Shown: piece by piece, positions 1 through 9,096 of the stretch | Layout of the letters: each line of letters begins with the position of its first letter | Position numbering within the stretch: position 1 is the stretch's first letter | Assembly (NCBI RefSeq): GCF_039519235.1 | Contig: NZ_CP154351.1 | Span: 930,001-994,000 of the forward strand | From: Micrococcus sp. 2A | Lineage (GTDB): Bacteria > Actinomycetota > Actinomycetes > Actinomycetales > Micrococcaceae | Direction: 5' to 3' | DNA: 64,000 bases | Position numbers and translations under genes: made by a program | The notes under the pieces: model-generated | Database searches by the model: none | Told to the model about the DNA's origin: nothing | Seen by the model: the letters and a program-made list of their open reading frames with translations, nothing else

Positions 1-1
1 G

Positions 2-916
2 ACCATGGCCATCACCGCCGCCGTGGAGAACGGTGCGAAGGCGGTGGTGTGCGCGTCCACCGGCAACACCTCCGCCTCGGCCGCGGCCTACGCGGCCCAG
101 GCAGGCATCACGTGCGCGGTCCTCGTGCCCGAGGGCCGGATCTCGATGGGCAAGATGTCCCAGGCCGTCGCGCACGGCGCCGAGCTCCTCCAGGTGCAGG
201 GCAACTTCGACGACTGCCTCGACGTGGCCCGCAAGCTGTCCGAGAACTACCCCGTGTTCCTCGTGAACTCGGTGAACCCGGCGCGCATCGAGGGCCAGAA
301 GACCGGCGCCTTCGAGGTCGTGGACTTCCTGGGCGACGCCCCGGACTACCATCTGCTGCCCGTCGGCAACGCCGGCAACATCACGGCGTACTGGAAGGGC
401 TACCAGGAGTACGCCCGCCCCTACGTGAACCCGCACCCGGGCACCTCGGACGAGGAGCTGCCGGCCGTGGCCACGAAGACCCCGGTGATGTGGGGCTTCC
501 AGGCCGCCGGCGCGGCCCCGATCGTGCTCGGCCACCCCGTCACCGATCCGGACACGATCGCCACCGCCATCCGCATCGGCAACCCCGCCTCGTGGGACAT
601 GGCCACGGCGGCGCGTGACGCCTCCGGCGGCCTGATCGACTCGGTCACGGACGAGGAGATCCTCGCGGCGCACCGCTGGCTGTCCTCGAAGGAGGGCGTC
701 TTCGTGGAGCCGGCCTCCGCCGCGGGCGTCGCGGGCCTGCTCAAGCACCACGCCGCCGGGGACGTCCCCGCGGGCAAGACCTGGGTCATCACCGTGACGG
801 GCCACGGCCTGAAGGACCCGCAGTGGGCCCTCAAGACGGCGGAGGGCGACGACATCACGCCCCGCTCGGTGCCGTTCGACGTCGTGACCGTGGCCGACGC
901 CCTCGGGCTCGCCTGA
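2..916 (+). CDS. thrC: Threonine synthase, 5'-truncated by window edge
   Basis: PLP-dependent threonine synthase, which converts O-phosphohomoserine to threonine and phosphate in the cytoplasm. The reading frame is open at the left edge. The first visible residues ([13 protein letters not shown]) fall just after the family's SFKDRG motif, so the PLP lysine and roughly 50-60 residues lie outside the window. The [15 protein letters not shown] segment is the conserved PLP-phosphate/substrate loop, and the later PVGNAGNI segment is also typical. The stop lies four bases before thrB, so the two form one unit. In actinobacteria hom usually precedes thrC, and it probably lies just outside. Confidence 0.96.
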   Translation, partial: TMAITAAVENGAKAVVCASTGNTSASAAAYAAQAGITCAVLVPEGRISMGKMSQAVAHGAELLQVQGNFDDCLDVARKLSENYPVFLVNSVNPARIEGQKTGAFEVVDFLGDAPDYHLLPVGNAGNITAYWKGYQEYARPYVNPHPGTSDEELPAVATKTPVMWGFQAAGAAPIVLGHPVTDPDTIATAIRIGNPASWDMATAARDASGGLIDSVTDEEILAAHRWLSSKEGVFVEPASAAGVAGLLKHHAAGDVPAGKTWVITVTGHGLKDPQWALKTAEGDDITPRSVPFDVVTVADALGLA

Positions 917-920
917 GCGC

Positions 921-1874
921 ATGGCTGCGCTGCGTGAGCTCCCCGTCGGTGCCGAGTCCGTCGTCGCGGTCCCGGCGACGTCGGCCAACATCGGTCCCGG
1001 CTTCGACTCCCTGGGCCTGGCCGTCGAGCTGAGGGACGAGGTCCGGCTGAGCGTCGTGGACGGCCCGGACCGGGCATCCGTGACGGGGGAGGGGGCGGGC
1101 ACGCTCCCGACCGACGGGAGCCACCTGATCCTTCACCTGGCCCACGAGCACCTCGGGCTCCGCGGCTTCCGGGCGCCGGGGCTGCGCCTGAGCGCCGTCA
1201 ACCGGATCCCGCATGCGCGGGGGCTCGGGTCCTCGGCGGCGGCCGTGGTGGCGGCGTGCGCGGCGGCCGAGGCGCTGCTGCCGGAGGAGGAGCGGCTGCC
1301 CACCGCGGCGCTGCTGGACGCCACGGCCCGGCGAGAGGGACACCCGGACAACGTGGCGCCCGCCCTCGCGGGCGGCGCCTCCGTCTCATGGACGCGGGAC
1401 GAGGGCGACGGCTTCGAGACGGCGCCCCTGACCCTGCACCCAGACCTCACTCCGGTCATCGCGATCCCGGACGTGCAGCTCTCCACGCGCGACGCGCGCG
1501 CCGCGCTCCCCGCGACCGTGCCGCACGCGGTGGCGGCGGCGCAGGCGGGCCGTGCGGCGCTGCTCGTCCACGCGCTCGCCGCCGCGCCCGAACTGCTCCT
1601 GCCGGCGACGCGGGACTGGCTGCACCAGGACGCCCGCGCCGCGGCGATGCCGGACAGCGCGGCCCTCGTGGCCAGGCTGCGCGCCCGCGGCCACGCCGCG
1701 GTCGTCTCGGGGGCCGGTCCCACCGTGCTCGTCCTCGCCCACGGCGCTGGCGCCGGGGAGGAGGCGGCCGCCGCGGCCCGTGCGCTGACGGCGGAGACGG
1801 GCCGTGCGTGGCGCGTGCTGGTGCCGGGCGTGGCCACCGAGGGTGCTAGGGTGGAAGCACTCCACCGCGGCTGA
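921..1874 (+). CDS. thrB: Homoserine kinase
   Basis: GHMP-family kinase that phosphorylates homoserine with ATP, the step before threonine synthase. The protein is 317 residues, normal for the family. The N-terminal VPATSANIGPGFDSLGLAV is the substrate-binding GHMP motif 1. The ATP loop P-HARGLGSSAAA lies near residues 97-107, and the C-terminal VVSGAGPTVLVL matches GHMP motif 3. The ATG is four bases after the thrC stop, so translation is probably coupled. The last codons overlap a strong -10-like hexamer that may begin the rho transcript. Identity is secure from motifs and the thrC-thrB-rho order. Confidence 0.97.
   Translation: MAALRELPVGAESVVAVPATSANIGPGFDSLGLAVELRDEVRLSVVDGPDRASVTGEGAGTLPTDGSHLILHLAHEHLGLRGFRAPGLRLSAVNRIPHARGLGSSAAAVVAACAAAEALLPEEERLPTAALLDATARREGHPDNVAPALAGGASVSWTRDEGDGFETAPLTLHPDLTPVIAIPDVQLSTRDARAALPATVPHAVAAAQAGRAALLVHALAAAPELLLPATRDWLHQDARAAAMPDSAALVARLRARGHAAVVSGAGPTVLVLAHGAGAGEEAAAAARALTAETGRAWRVLVPGVATEGARVEALHRG
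1847..1852 (+). promoter_or_regulatory. Putative -10 element for rho
   Basis: The hexamer TAGGGT lies inside the last codons of thrB and has the same form as the -10 elements placed before many genes here. No convincing -35 is visible. If used, transcription would begin near 1859 and give rho a leader of about 330 bases. Confidence 0.4.
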
Positions 1875-2192
1875 CCTGGCCGGCCCACGGCCTCGTCGCC
1901 GGTGCGGGATCCTCGTGAGGATCGCGCGCCAGCCCGCCGCCGGCTGAGTGGACGCGGCACCCCGCTTCCGTGGAATCCACGGAGCGCGTCGCCACCCCGC
2001 CTCCCGGCCCGGTCGAGTTCCGGCTCCTCCGCTCCGCCACGCAGTGACTGCGCGCGAGCCGGGGAGGGGCCACCCCAGGGAAGACCATCAGACCCGGTTC
2101 TCAGGGCACCACTGCGTGCCCGGCCGGACGCACACTGCAGCCTCACCGCGCACCGCGCCCCCGAAGCTGCTGTCGAGGGAGAAGGAACCTTC
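1875..2192 (+). other. Non-coding leader upstream of rho
   Basis: This 318-base stretch between thrB and rho holds no recognisable gene. The rho frame stays open through it back to 1902, but that extension is Pro/Arg/Ser-rich, resembles no protein, and lies before a good ribosome site at the GTG. A small perfect inverted repeat (gatcctc-gt-gaggatc) sits at 1908-1923. A long leader would suit the autogenous control by Rho known in other bacteria, but that is inference. Confidence 0.5.
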
Positions 2193-4304
2193 GTGACCGA
2201 ATCCACGGAACAGTCCACGCCGACCACCGGCGGGGGCCTTGCCTCGCTGAAGCTCGCGCAGCTGCAGGCCCTGGCCTCGCAGCTCGGGATCACGGGCGGC
2301 TCGCGCATGCGCAAGTCGGACCTCGTGACCGCGATCTCCGACCATCAGCGCGGCGGCTCCGTCGCCGACCGCGATGCCGCGGCCCGCGCGGAGAAGCCGG
2401 TCGAGAAGCCCGCTGACACGCCGGCCGCCGCTCCCGCCGCCTCCGGCGACGCCGAGCAGGCCCCCGCCGAGCGTCCGGCCCGCCGCCGCTCCCGCCGCGC
2501 GGAGTCCTCGGGCTCCGTCGAGACGGCCCCGGTCGCCGAGCGCGCCGAGCAGGATGCCGTGGAGACCGCCCGTGGCGGCGACTCCCGCGGCGAGGACACC
2601 CGTGCCGACGACACCCGCGGCGATGACTCCCGCCAGGAGCGTCGGGGCCGTGGCCGCCGTCGCGCCGGGGACGAGGACGCCCGCGGCCGCTCCGAGGACG
2701 CCGACGCCGCCTCCGGCGAGGACCGCGCCGCCGAGCGCGGCGAGCAGGACTCCTCGGCCTCCGGCGAGGACGACCGCGGCGGGCGTGAGGGCACCCGCGA
2801 GGACTCCGGCCGCGGACGTGGCCGAGGCCGGGATCGTGACCGTGGCGGGGACCGCGAGCGCAACGACCGCGATCGTGACCGTGGCGGGGACCGCGAGCGC
2901 AACGACCGCGATCGTGACCGTGGCGGGGACCGCGATCGTGACCGCAGCAACGACCGGGATCGCAACGACCGTGGCGACGACGGCGGCCGCGACCGCTCCG
3001 AGGGCGGCTCCGGCCGTTCCCGCCGCGAGGACCGCAATGACGAGGGCGGGCGCCGCAATCGTCGCAATCGCAACGAGCGCGGCCGTGCCCGCCGGGGCCG
3101 CAGCAACCCCGAGGTGGACGAGGTCGAGCTGACCGAGGACGACGTCCTGCAGCCCGTGGCCGGCATCCTCGACGTGCTGGACAACTACGCGTTCGTGCGC
3201 ACCTCGGGCTACCTGCCCGGCAACAACGACGTCTACGTCTCGCTGGCCATGGTCAAGCGCTACGGCCTGCGCAAGGGCGACGCCGTCGTCGGTGCGATCC
3301 GCGCCCCCCGCGAGGGCGAGAAGCCCTCGCAGAGCGTGAGCGGCAACCGCCAGAAGTTCCATGCGCTGGCCAAGATCACCACGGTGAACGGCGTGCCCGC
3401 CACGGAGAACCCGGACCGCGTGGAGTTCGCCAAGCTCGTGCCGCTCTACCCGCAGGAGCGCCTGCGCCTGGAGACGGACCACAAGCTCGTGGGCCCGCGC
3501 GTGATCGACCTGGTCAGCCCCATCGGCAAGGGTCAGCGCGGCCTCATCGTCTCCCCGCCCAAGGCGGGCAAGACCATGGTGCTGCAGTCGATCGCCAACG
3601 CGATCACCACGAACAACCCCGAGGTGCACCTCATGATGGTGCTCGTCGACGAGCGTCCCGAGGAGGTCACCGACATGCAGCGCTCGGTGGCCGGCGAGGT
3701 CATCGCCTCCACCTTCGACCGCCCGGCCGACGACCACACCACCGTGGCCGAGCTCGCCATCGAGCGCGCGAAGCGCCTCGTGGAGATGGGCCGCGACGTC
3801 GTCGTGCTCCTGGACTCCATGACCCGCCTGGGCCGCGCATACAACCTGGCGGCACCGGCCTCGGGCCGCATCCTCTCCGGCGGCGTGGACTCCTCCGCGC
3901 TGTACCCGCCGAAGAAGTTCTTCGGCGCCGCCCGCAACATCGAGAACGGCGGCTCGCTGACCATCCTGGCCACCGCGCTCGTCGAGACCGGCTCGCGCAT
4001 GGACGAGGTGATCTTCGAGGAGTTCAAGGGCACCGGCAACATGGAGCTGCGCCTGTCCCGCCAGCTCGCCGAGCGCCGCATCTTCCCGGCCGTGGACGTC
4101 AACGCGTCCGGCACGCGCCGCGAGGAGGCCCTGCTCTCCGCCGAGGAGATCAAGATCATGTGGAAGCTGCGTCGCGTGCTCTCGGGCCTCGAGCAGCAGC
4201 AGGCCCTCGAGCTGCTGACCAACAAGATCAAGGACACCGCGTCCAACGCGGAGTTCCTCATGATGGTCTCCAAGAACACGCCCGGCGCCAAGGGCGACGA
4301 CTGA
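2193..4304 (+). CDS. rho: Transcription termination factor Rho with long RDG-rich N-terminal insert
   Basis: Hexameric RNA-dependent ATPase/helicase that ends transcription. I chose the GTG at 2193 because GAGGGAGAAGGA lies just upstream and the protein then begins MTESTEQST. The result is 703 residues against about 420 in E. coli. A Rho N-terminal helical domain (residues about 15-50) is followed by an acidic then Arg/Asp/Gly-rich low-complexity insert to about residue 305. Then come the RNA-binding cold-shock-like domain and the ATPase core, with Walker A PPKAGKT (Lys about 460) and the Q/R-loop region. Such inserts are known in high-GC actinobacteria and add RNA affinity. The insert carries a 39-bp tandem DNA repeat. 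rpmE, which sits between rho and prfA in mycobacteria, is absent here. Confidence 0.97.
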   Translation: MTESTEQSTPTTGGGLASLKLAQLQALASQLGITGGSRMRKSDLVTAISDHQRGGSVADRDAAARAEKPVEKPADTPAAAPAASGDAEQAPAERPARRRSRRAESSGSVETAPVAERAEQDAVETARGGDSRGEDTRADDTRGDDSRQERRGRGRRRAGDEDARGRSEDADAASGEDRAAERGEQDSSASGEDDRGGREGTREDSGRGRGRGRDRDRGGDRERNDRDRDRGGDRERNDRDRDRGGDRDRDRSNDRDRNDRGDDGGRDRSEGGSGRSRREDRNDEGGRRNRRNRNERGRARRGRSNPEVDEVELTEDDVLQPVAGILDVLDNYAFVRTSGYLPGNNDVYVSLAMVKRYGLRKGDAVVGAIRAPREGEKPSQSVSGNRQKFHALAKITTVNGVPATENPDRVEFAKLVPLYPQERLRLETDHKLVGPRVIDLVSPIGKGQRGLIVSPPKAGKTMVLQSIANAITTNNPEVHLMMVLVDERPEEVTDMQRSVAGEVIASTFDRPADDHTTVAELAIERAKRLVEMGRDVVVLLDSMTRLGRAYNLAAPASGRILSGGVDSSALYPPKKFFGAARNIENGGSLTILATALVETGSRMDEVIFEEFKGTGNMELRLSRQLAERRIFPAVDVNASGTRREEALLSAEEIKIMWKLRRVLSGLEQQQALELLTNKIKDTASNAEFLMMVSKNTPGAKGDD
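2832..2935 (+). repeat. 39-bp in-frame tandem repeat inside rho
   Basis: Two perfect 39-base units (2832-2870 and 2871-2909) are followed by a third that matches for about 26 bases. Each unit encodes the 13 residues DRDRGGDRERNDR. Because 39 is a multiple of three, gain or loss of a unit would change the length of the Rho RNA-binding insert without breaking the frame. Confidence 0.92.
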
Positions 4305-4321
4305 TCCCGGCGTGACCGCCT

Positions 4322-4361
4322 CGGCCCCGTCCCGCGACCTGACCGGCGCGGGGCGGGGCCG
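4322..4361 (+). terminator. GC-rich hairpin after rho
   Basis: Two 15-base arms (4322-4336 and 4347-4361) are complementary over their whole length with one G-U pair, and enclose a 10-base loop. There is no T-run after it. Its place between the rho stop and the prfA start suggests a terminator or attenuator. Confidence 0.6.
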
Positions 4362-4435
4362 TCGTGGTGGGGCGCCGCGCCGGCCCCGAGGGACGACGGC
4401 GCCCCATCCTTCCGACGACGAGAGGCCTGACCGAC

Positions 4436-5527
4436 GTGTTCGACTCCGTTCAGACGCTGCTGGACGAACACCGCGAGCTGACCCGCCGGCTCTCGGATCC
4501 CGCCGTGCACGCGGACGCGGCGCTCGCCCGACGCCTGGGCCGGCGCTTCGCCGAGCTCGGCGCGGTCGCCGCCGCGCACGAGGTGTGGACGGTCGCGGCG
4601 GCGGACCTCGCCGACGCGCGGGAGCTCGCGGGGGAGGGCGGCGACGACGCCGCGGCGTTCGCCGAGGAGCTCCCCGGCCTCGAGGCCGCCGAGGCGGAGG
4701 CCGCCGAGCGGCTGCGCCGACTGCTCATCCCGCGCGACCCGGACGACGCCCGCGACGTGATCCTGGAGATCAAGGGCGGCGAGGGCGGCGAGGAGGCGGC
4801 CCTCTTCGCCGGCGACCTGCTGCGCATGTACCTGCGCTACGCGGAGTCCCGCGGCTGGAAGGCCGAGGTCCTCTCCGCCACCCACTCGGACCTCGGCGGC
4901 TACAAGGACGTCCACGTGGCGATCCGCGGCAGTGCCACGGACCCGGCCGAGGGCGTCTACGCCCGGCTGAAGTTCGAGGGCGGCGTGCACCGGGTCCAGC
5001 GCGTGCCCGTCACCGAGTCGCAGGGGCGCATCCACACCTCCGCCGCCGGCGTCCTCGTGCTGCCCGAGGTGGACGCCCCGGATGAGGTCCAGATCGACCC
5101 GAACGACGTCAAGACGGACGTGTTCCGCTCCTCGGGCCCCGGCGGTCAGTCCGTGAACACCACGGACTCGGCGGTCCGGCTCACCCACGTGCCCACGGGC
5201 ATCGTCGTCTCGATGCAGAACGAGAAGTCGCAGATCCAGAACCGCGAGGCGGCGCTGCGCGTGCTGCGCTCCCGGCTCCTCGAACGGCAGCGCGCGGAGC
5301 AGCAGGCGGAGGACTCCGCCGCGCGCGCCGCCCAGGTGCGCACGATGGACCGCTCAGAGCGGATCCGCACCTACAACTTCCCGGAGAACCGGATCGCCGA
5401 CCACCGCACGGGGTACAAGGCGCACAACCTGGACGCCGTCCTCGACGGCCAGCTCGAGGCCGTCGTCGCCTCCTGCATCGCCCTCGACGAGGAGCGCCGT
5501 CTCGCCGCCCTGGGGGAGGGGGCGTGA
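4436..5527 (+). CDS. prfA: Peptide chain release factor 1
   Basis: Class I release factor that reads UAA and UAG and triggers peptidyl-tRNA hydrolysis. The GTG at 4436 gives 363 residues, matching the family length, and has GAGAG upstream. The codon-reading tripeptide PVT (residues about 191-193, in [14 protein letters not shown]) is of the RF1 PxT class, not the RF2 SPF type. The catalytic GGQ is at about 236-238 in [17 protein letters not shown]. Its stop overlaps the start of prmC, whose product methylates this GGQ glutamine, so the pairing is functionally sensible. Confidence 0.97.
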   Translation: MFDSVQTLLDEHRELTRRLSDPAVHADAALARRLGRRFAELGAVAAAHEVWTVAAADLADARELAGEGGDDAAAFAEELPGLEAAEAEAAERLRRLLIPRDPDDARDVILEIKGGEGGEEAALFAGDLLRMYLRYAESRGWKAEVLSATHSDLGGYKDVHVAIRGSATDPAEGVYARLKFEGGVHRVQRVPVTESQGRIHTSAAGVLVLPEVDAPDEVQIDPNDVKTDVFRSSGPGGQSVNTTDSAVRLTHVPTGIVVSMQNEKSQIQNREAALRVLRSRLLERQRAEQQAEDSAARAAQVRTMDRSERIRTYNFPENRIADHRTGYKAHNLDAVLDGQLEAVVASCIALDEERRLAALGEGA

Positions 5528-6486
5528 GCACCGCGCCGCGCGGCACGGGGGCGCTCCCCGAGTGGTCCGAGCTGCTGCGGGTCGCCGTCGCCCGTCTGGC
5601 CGAGGCCGGCGTCGAGGCCCCACGCGCCGACGCCGAGGCCCTCCTGGCCCCGGTGATGGAGGCCGACCGCGGCGTGGCCCTCGCCCGCGTCTTCGCCGGC
5701 GCGCGCCCGAGCGAGGACCAGGCCCGGCGCTTCGAGCTCGCCGTGGCCCGGCGCGTGCGGCGCGACCCGCTCCAGCACATCACCGGCGTGGCGCACTTCC
5801 ACGGGGTGGACCTCGCGGTGGGTCCCGGCGTCTTCGTGCCGCGGCCGGAGACGGAGCTCGTCGCCGCCGAGGGCGTCCGCGCGCTCAGGGCCCTCGACCG
5901 CCCGGCCCGCGCGGTGGACCTGTGCACGGGCTCGGGCGCCCTCGCCGCCGCGCTCGCCGCGTGGGCCCGCGCGCACGGGCGGGACGTGGCGGTCACCGCC
6001 GTCGAGCTGGACGACGCCGCCCACGCGTGGGCGCGGCGCAACCTCGAGCCGTGGGGCGTGGACCTGCGCCGCGAGGACGCGCTGCTGGCGGGGGAGGACC
6101 TGGCTGGCGTCGTGGACGTGGTCCTGTCCAACCCTCCCTACGTCCCGGAGGCGGAGCTCGCCGTGCAGCCCGAGGCGCTGGCGGACCCGCCCCGCGCGCT
6201 GTACGGGGGAGACGACCGTGGGCTGCGCCTCCCGCTGGGGATCGCCGGACGCGCGGCCGTCCTGCTGCGCCCGGGCGGCGTCTTCGCGATGGAGCACCAC
6301 GAGACCCAGGGGGCCGCGCTGACGGCGGCCCTCCTCGACTCCGGGGCGTTCTCCGACGTGCGGGTCCACCAGGACCTGACCGGCCGCGACCGCTGGATCG
6401 GCGCCGTGCGCACGGACCGTCCCGCGGCGGGCGGGGCGAGCCGGGGCCCGTCCCGCGGGACAGTAGTGGAAGAATGGGCGCCGTGA
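5524..6486 (+). CDS. prmC: Release factor glutamine N5-methyltransferase
   Basis: SAM-dependent methyltransferase (PrmC/HemK) that methylates the GGQ glutamine of release factors. The GTGA overlap with prfA couples their translation. The N-terminal helical RF-binding domain covers roughly residues 1-95. The Rossmann domain has [15 protein letters not shown] as SAM motif I and the glutamine-binding NPPY at residues 203-206. At 320 residues it is somewhat longer than E. coli PrmC (277). The Ala/Gly/Arg-rich C-terminal tail is not conserved. Its final codons contain the ribosome site and start of the next gene. Confidence 0.95.
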   Translation: MSTAPRGTGALPEWSELLRVAVARLAEAGVEAPRADAEALLAPVMEADRGVALARVFAGARPSEDQARRFELAVARRVRRDPLQHITGVAHFHGVDLAVGPGVFVPRPETELVAAEGVRALRALDRPARAVDLCTGSGALAAALAAWARAHGRDVAVTAVELDDAAHAWARRNLEPWGVDLRREDALLAGEDLAGVVDVVLSNPPYVPEAELAVQPEALADPPRALYGGDDRGLRLPLGIAGRAAVLLRPGGVFAMEHHETQGAALTAALLDSGAFSDVRVHQDLTGRDRWIGAVRTDRPAAGGASRGPSRGTVVEEWAP

Positions 6487-7274
6487 GTGAGTTCTTCGAC
6501 GTCTCCGACCCCGCCGCGCTGGAACAGGGCATCGCCCGGGCCCGCGAGGTCCTCGCCGACCGCGCGTGTGTGGTCCTGCCCACGGACACCGTGTACGGGA
6601 TCGGCGCGGATGCCTTCTCCCCCCTGGCCGTGGCCGTGCTGCTCGCCGCCAAGGGCCGGGGGCGCACCATGCCGCCGCCCGTGCTCATCGCGGACGCCAA
6701 GGTGATGGCGGGGCTGGCCTACGACGTCCCCGCGGAGGCCGAGGAGCTCGCCGATCGCTTCTGGCCCGGCGCCCTCACCCTGATCCTGAAGTCCCAGCCC
6801 ACCCTGACGTGGGACCTGGGGGAGACGCGCGGCACCGTGGCACTGCGCGTGCCGGACGACGCCGTCACCCGCGAGCTGCTCTACGCCGTGGGGCCCATGG
6901 CGGTCTCGAGCGCCAACCGCACCGGCCTGCCCGCGGCCACCACGGCGGTGGCCGCGCAGGAGATGCTCGGGGAGTCCGTCGCGCTGTACCTGGACGCGGG
7001 GGACCGCGCCGAGCAGGCGCCGTCCACGATCGTGGACTGCACCGTGACCCCGTTCCGCGTGGCCCGGCAGGGCGCCGTCCCGCTCGAGGAGATGCGCGAG
7101 ATCGTGCCGGACCTGCTGGCGGAGGGCGAGGAGCCGCCCGTCCCGGAGGCCATGCTGACGCCGCAGGGCACCGGCGGCGCCGACGGCCCTGCGACGACCG
7201 CCGCCGAGGTCGAATCGGCCGAGCCCGCGCCGACCGCCGCCGAGCCCGGGGCGTCCGACACCCGCGAGGCCTGA
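6483..7274 (+). CDS. tsaC: Threonylcarbamoyl-AMP synthase (Sua5/YrdC/TsaC family)
   Basis: Makes threonylcarbamoyl-AMP from threonine, bicarbonate and ATP for the t6A37 modification of ANN-decoding tRNAs. The YrdC fold is clear: VLPTDTVYGIGADAFSP near the N-terminus, then KGRGRTMPPPVLI, FWPGALTLIL, VALRVPDD and SSANRTGLPA. I chose the GTG at 6483, which overlaps the prmC stop and has GGAAG upstream; an in-frame ATG at 6474 is the alternative. The 263-residue product lacks the full Sua5 domain of long homologues and instead ends in an Ala/Glu/Pro-rich, probably disordered tail of about 45 residues. Confidence 0.93.
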   Translation: MSEFFDVSDPAALEQGIARAREVLADRACVVLPTDTVYGIGADAFSPLAVAVLLAAKGRGRTMPPPVLIADAKVMAGLAYDVPAEAEELADRFWPGALTLILKSQPTLTWDLGETRGTVALRVPDDAVTRELLYAVGPMAVSSANRTGLPAATTAVAAQEMLGESVALYLDAGDRAEQAPSTIVDCTVTPFRVARQGAVPLEEMREIVPDLLAEGEEPPVPEAMLTPQGTGGADGPATTAAEVESAEPAPTAAEPGASDTREA

Positions 7275-7283
7275 GCCCCGCCC

Positions 7284-8414
7284 ATGCGCGCCTACCTCCT
7301 CGTGGTGGTGGTCACCGCCGTCGCGTGCGCAGCACTGACGCCGCTCGTGCGCCGCGTGGGCACCGCGGCGCACGTGTACACGCCCGCTCGCCAGCGGGAC
7401 ATGCACCGTGCCCCCGTGCCCAAGCTGGGCGGCGTGGCGATGGCGGCCGCGGTGCTGATCGGCCTCGCGACGGCCGGCACCGTCCCCTTCTTCCACGGCA
7501 TCTTCACCGACGATGCCGCCGTGCGCGGACTGCTCGTCGCGGTGGGGATCGTGATCCTCGTGGGCATGGCCGACGACCTGTGGGACCTGCGCTGGTGGAT
7601 CAAGCTGCTCGGCCAGTGCGCCGCGGCCCTCGCCGTGGCGTTCGGAGGGATCCGGATCGAGGCCATGCCGGTGGGATGGATCCCCGTGGGCAGTCCGACG
7701 GTCCAGGTCGGGCTCACGGTGTTCGCCATCGTGCTCACCATGAACGCCATCAACTTCGTGGACGGGCTGGACGGGCTGGCCGCCGGGATGGCCCTCATCG
7801 GCGGGTCGGCGTTCTTCGTCTACTCCTACCTGCTCACGCGCACGATCGACCAGTTCGACTACTCGAACCTCGCCACGCTGCTGATGGCCCTGTTGATCGG
7901 CACGTGCATCGGCTTCCTGCCGTCCAACCACCATCCGGCCCGCATCTTCATGGGCGAGGTGGGCGTGCTGCTGCTCGGCCTGCTCATGGCCTCGGCCGCC
8001 GTCGCCGTGACCGCGGACCTCGACTCCCTGGCCGGGCTCCGCTTCCGCAACGTGCCGGCCTACATGCCCATCCTCCTGCCGCTCGCCGTGCTGGCCCTGC
8101 CGCTGGCCGACCTCGTGCTCGCCGTGCTGCGCCGCACGGCCCGCGGCACGAGCCCCTTCTCCGCGGACCGCGGCCACCTGCACCACAAGCTGGTGGACGG
8201 GGGGTACACGCACGCGCAGGCGGTCTGGCTGCTGTGGCTGTGGGCCTTCCTCGTGGCCTGGGGCGTGGTGTCCCTCAACTTCGTGGACGACGCGATCGTC
8301 CTCCCCGTGCTCGCCCTCGCGCTCGCCGCAGCCGGGTGGCTCACGCTGCGGCCCCTCGCGCGCCGTCGTCGTGACGCCCGCCCCGCGGCCCGCCCCGACC
8401 AGGAGGTCCGATGA
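7284..8414 (+). CDS. wecA: Undecaprenyl-phosphate sugar-1-phosphate transferase (WecA/TagO family), unusual active site
   Basis: Polytopic membrane enzyme of the polyprenyl-phosphate N-acetylhexosamine-1-phosphate transferase family, which starts lipid-linked glycan (teichoic/teichuronic-type or arabinogalactan-linker) synthesis. Its 376 residues hold about 10-11 membrane segments. Conserved Asp97-Asp98 (GMADDLWDL), NFVDGLDG (Asp160, Asp163) and the cytoplasmic His-rich GHLHHKL loop are present. The third metal/catalytic motif, normally F-M-G-D-x-G-S, reads FMGEVGV, with Glu at residue 225. Position after sua5 and before an AtpI-like gene matches M. tuberculosis Rv1302. The Asp-to-Glu change leaves activity uncertain. 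Confidence 0.9.
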   Translation: MRAYLLVVVVTAVACAALTPLVRRVGTAAHVYTPARQRDMHRAPVPKLGGVAMAAAVLIGLATAGTVPFFHGIFTDDAAVRGLLVAVGIVILVGMADDLWDLRWWIKLLGQCAAALAVAFGGIRIEAMPVGWIPVGSPTVQVGLTVFAIVLTMNAINFVDGLDGLAAGMALIGGSAFFVYSYLLTRTIDQFDYSNLATLLMALLIGTCIGFLPSNHHPARIFMGEVGVLLLGLLMASAAVAVTADLDSLAGLRFRNVPAYMPILLPLAVLALPLADLVLAVLRRTARGTSPFSADRGHLHHKLVDGGYTHAQAVWLLWLWAFLVAWGVVSLNFVDDAIVLPVLALALAAAGWLTLRPLARRRRDARPAARPDQEVR

Positions 8415-8842
8415 CCGCCCGCACCGCCCGACCACGCCGCCGCTGGGAGAACCGCGCGGGGTGGTGGGGGATCCTCTGGTGGAGCGTGGGCGGCGCCGGC
8501 GCCGCCCTCGCGCTGACCGCGCTCGCGTTCCTGACCCTCTCCGGGCCCGGCGGCGTGCCCTCTGTCCTCACCGGCGGGGGGATCGTGCTGGCGCTCTCCG
8601 CGGTCACCGGCGCGACGACGGCGCTCGCGTGGGACCACGCCCGCGAGGCCGTGCTCCCGGTGAGCATCGGGATGTTCGTGGTGAAGATCGCCGTGTTCGG
8701 CATCCTGGCCGGGATGGCGCCGCGGCCGGGGTGGCTCGAGGCGACGCCGGCCGCCGTCGCCGCCCTCGTGGTGATCGTGGCGTGGCAGGCCGCCGAGGTG
8801 CTCGTCTTCGCCCGCACGCGCCGCTCCATCTACGCGGACTGA
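8411..8842 (+). CDS. AtpI-like small membrane protein (Rv1303-type)
   Basis: A 143-residue protein with a basic N-terminus (RTARPRRRWENR) and about four hydrophobic segments, ending in RTRRSIYAD. Sequence similarity to a named family is too weak for me to state by eye. Position between wecA and atpB is that of actinobacterial AtpI-like proteins, which are thought to help assemble the Fo c-ring or carry Mg2+. Its ATG overlaps the wecA stop (ATGA), so it is translated with wecA. A gap of 254 bases then separates it from atpB, so it may not share the atp promoter. Confidence 0.75.
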   Translation: MTARTARPRRRWENRAGWWGILWWSVGGAGAALALTALAFLTLSGPGGVPSVLTGGGIVLALSAVTGATTALAWDHAREAVLPVSIGMFVVKIAVFGILAGMAPRPGWLEATPAAVAALVVIVAWQAAEVLVFARTRRSIYAD

Positions 8843-8949
8843 GCCGCGGCGCCTCCGGCCGTCCGCCCGCCGCGGAGGGCGCGATCGTCGGTGCATGACG
8901 CCTGGCCAGCGGGCCGCGTGTGCGGTACGGAACAAGGACCGCCGTTTGG

Positions 8950-8955
8950 TATCGT
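8950..8955 (+). promoter_or_regulatory. Possible -10 element of the atp operon
   Basis: TATCGT lies in the 254-base gap before atpB, in one of the few AT-richer patches of this gap. It would give a leader of about 135 bases before the GTG of atpB. No clear -35 is visible. Confidence 0.3.
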
Positions 8956-9096
8956 TGCCAGCGAACACTTCGACGGCATGTTCGTGCCGCCTCTCGCCTC
9001 CGGCACCGCCTCTCAGCCCCGCATCGAAGCGGGTCTCGAGCGCGGCACGGGGCGATGCCGCCGTCCAGTCGACGCATCACTTCGGAGAGGAACCGC

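Noticed and set aside
1902..2192. In-frame N-terminal extension of Rho
   Set aside because: The extension is low-complexity, has no ribosome site, and a strong one precedes the GTG at 2193.
2820..3000. CRISPR-like array in rho
   Set aside because: The repeats are directly adjacent without spacers and encode part of the Rho insert.
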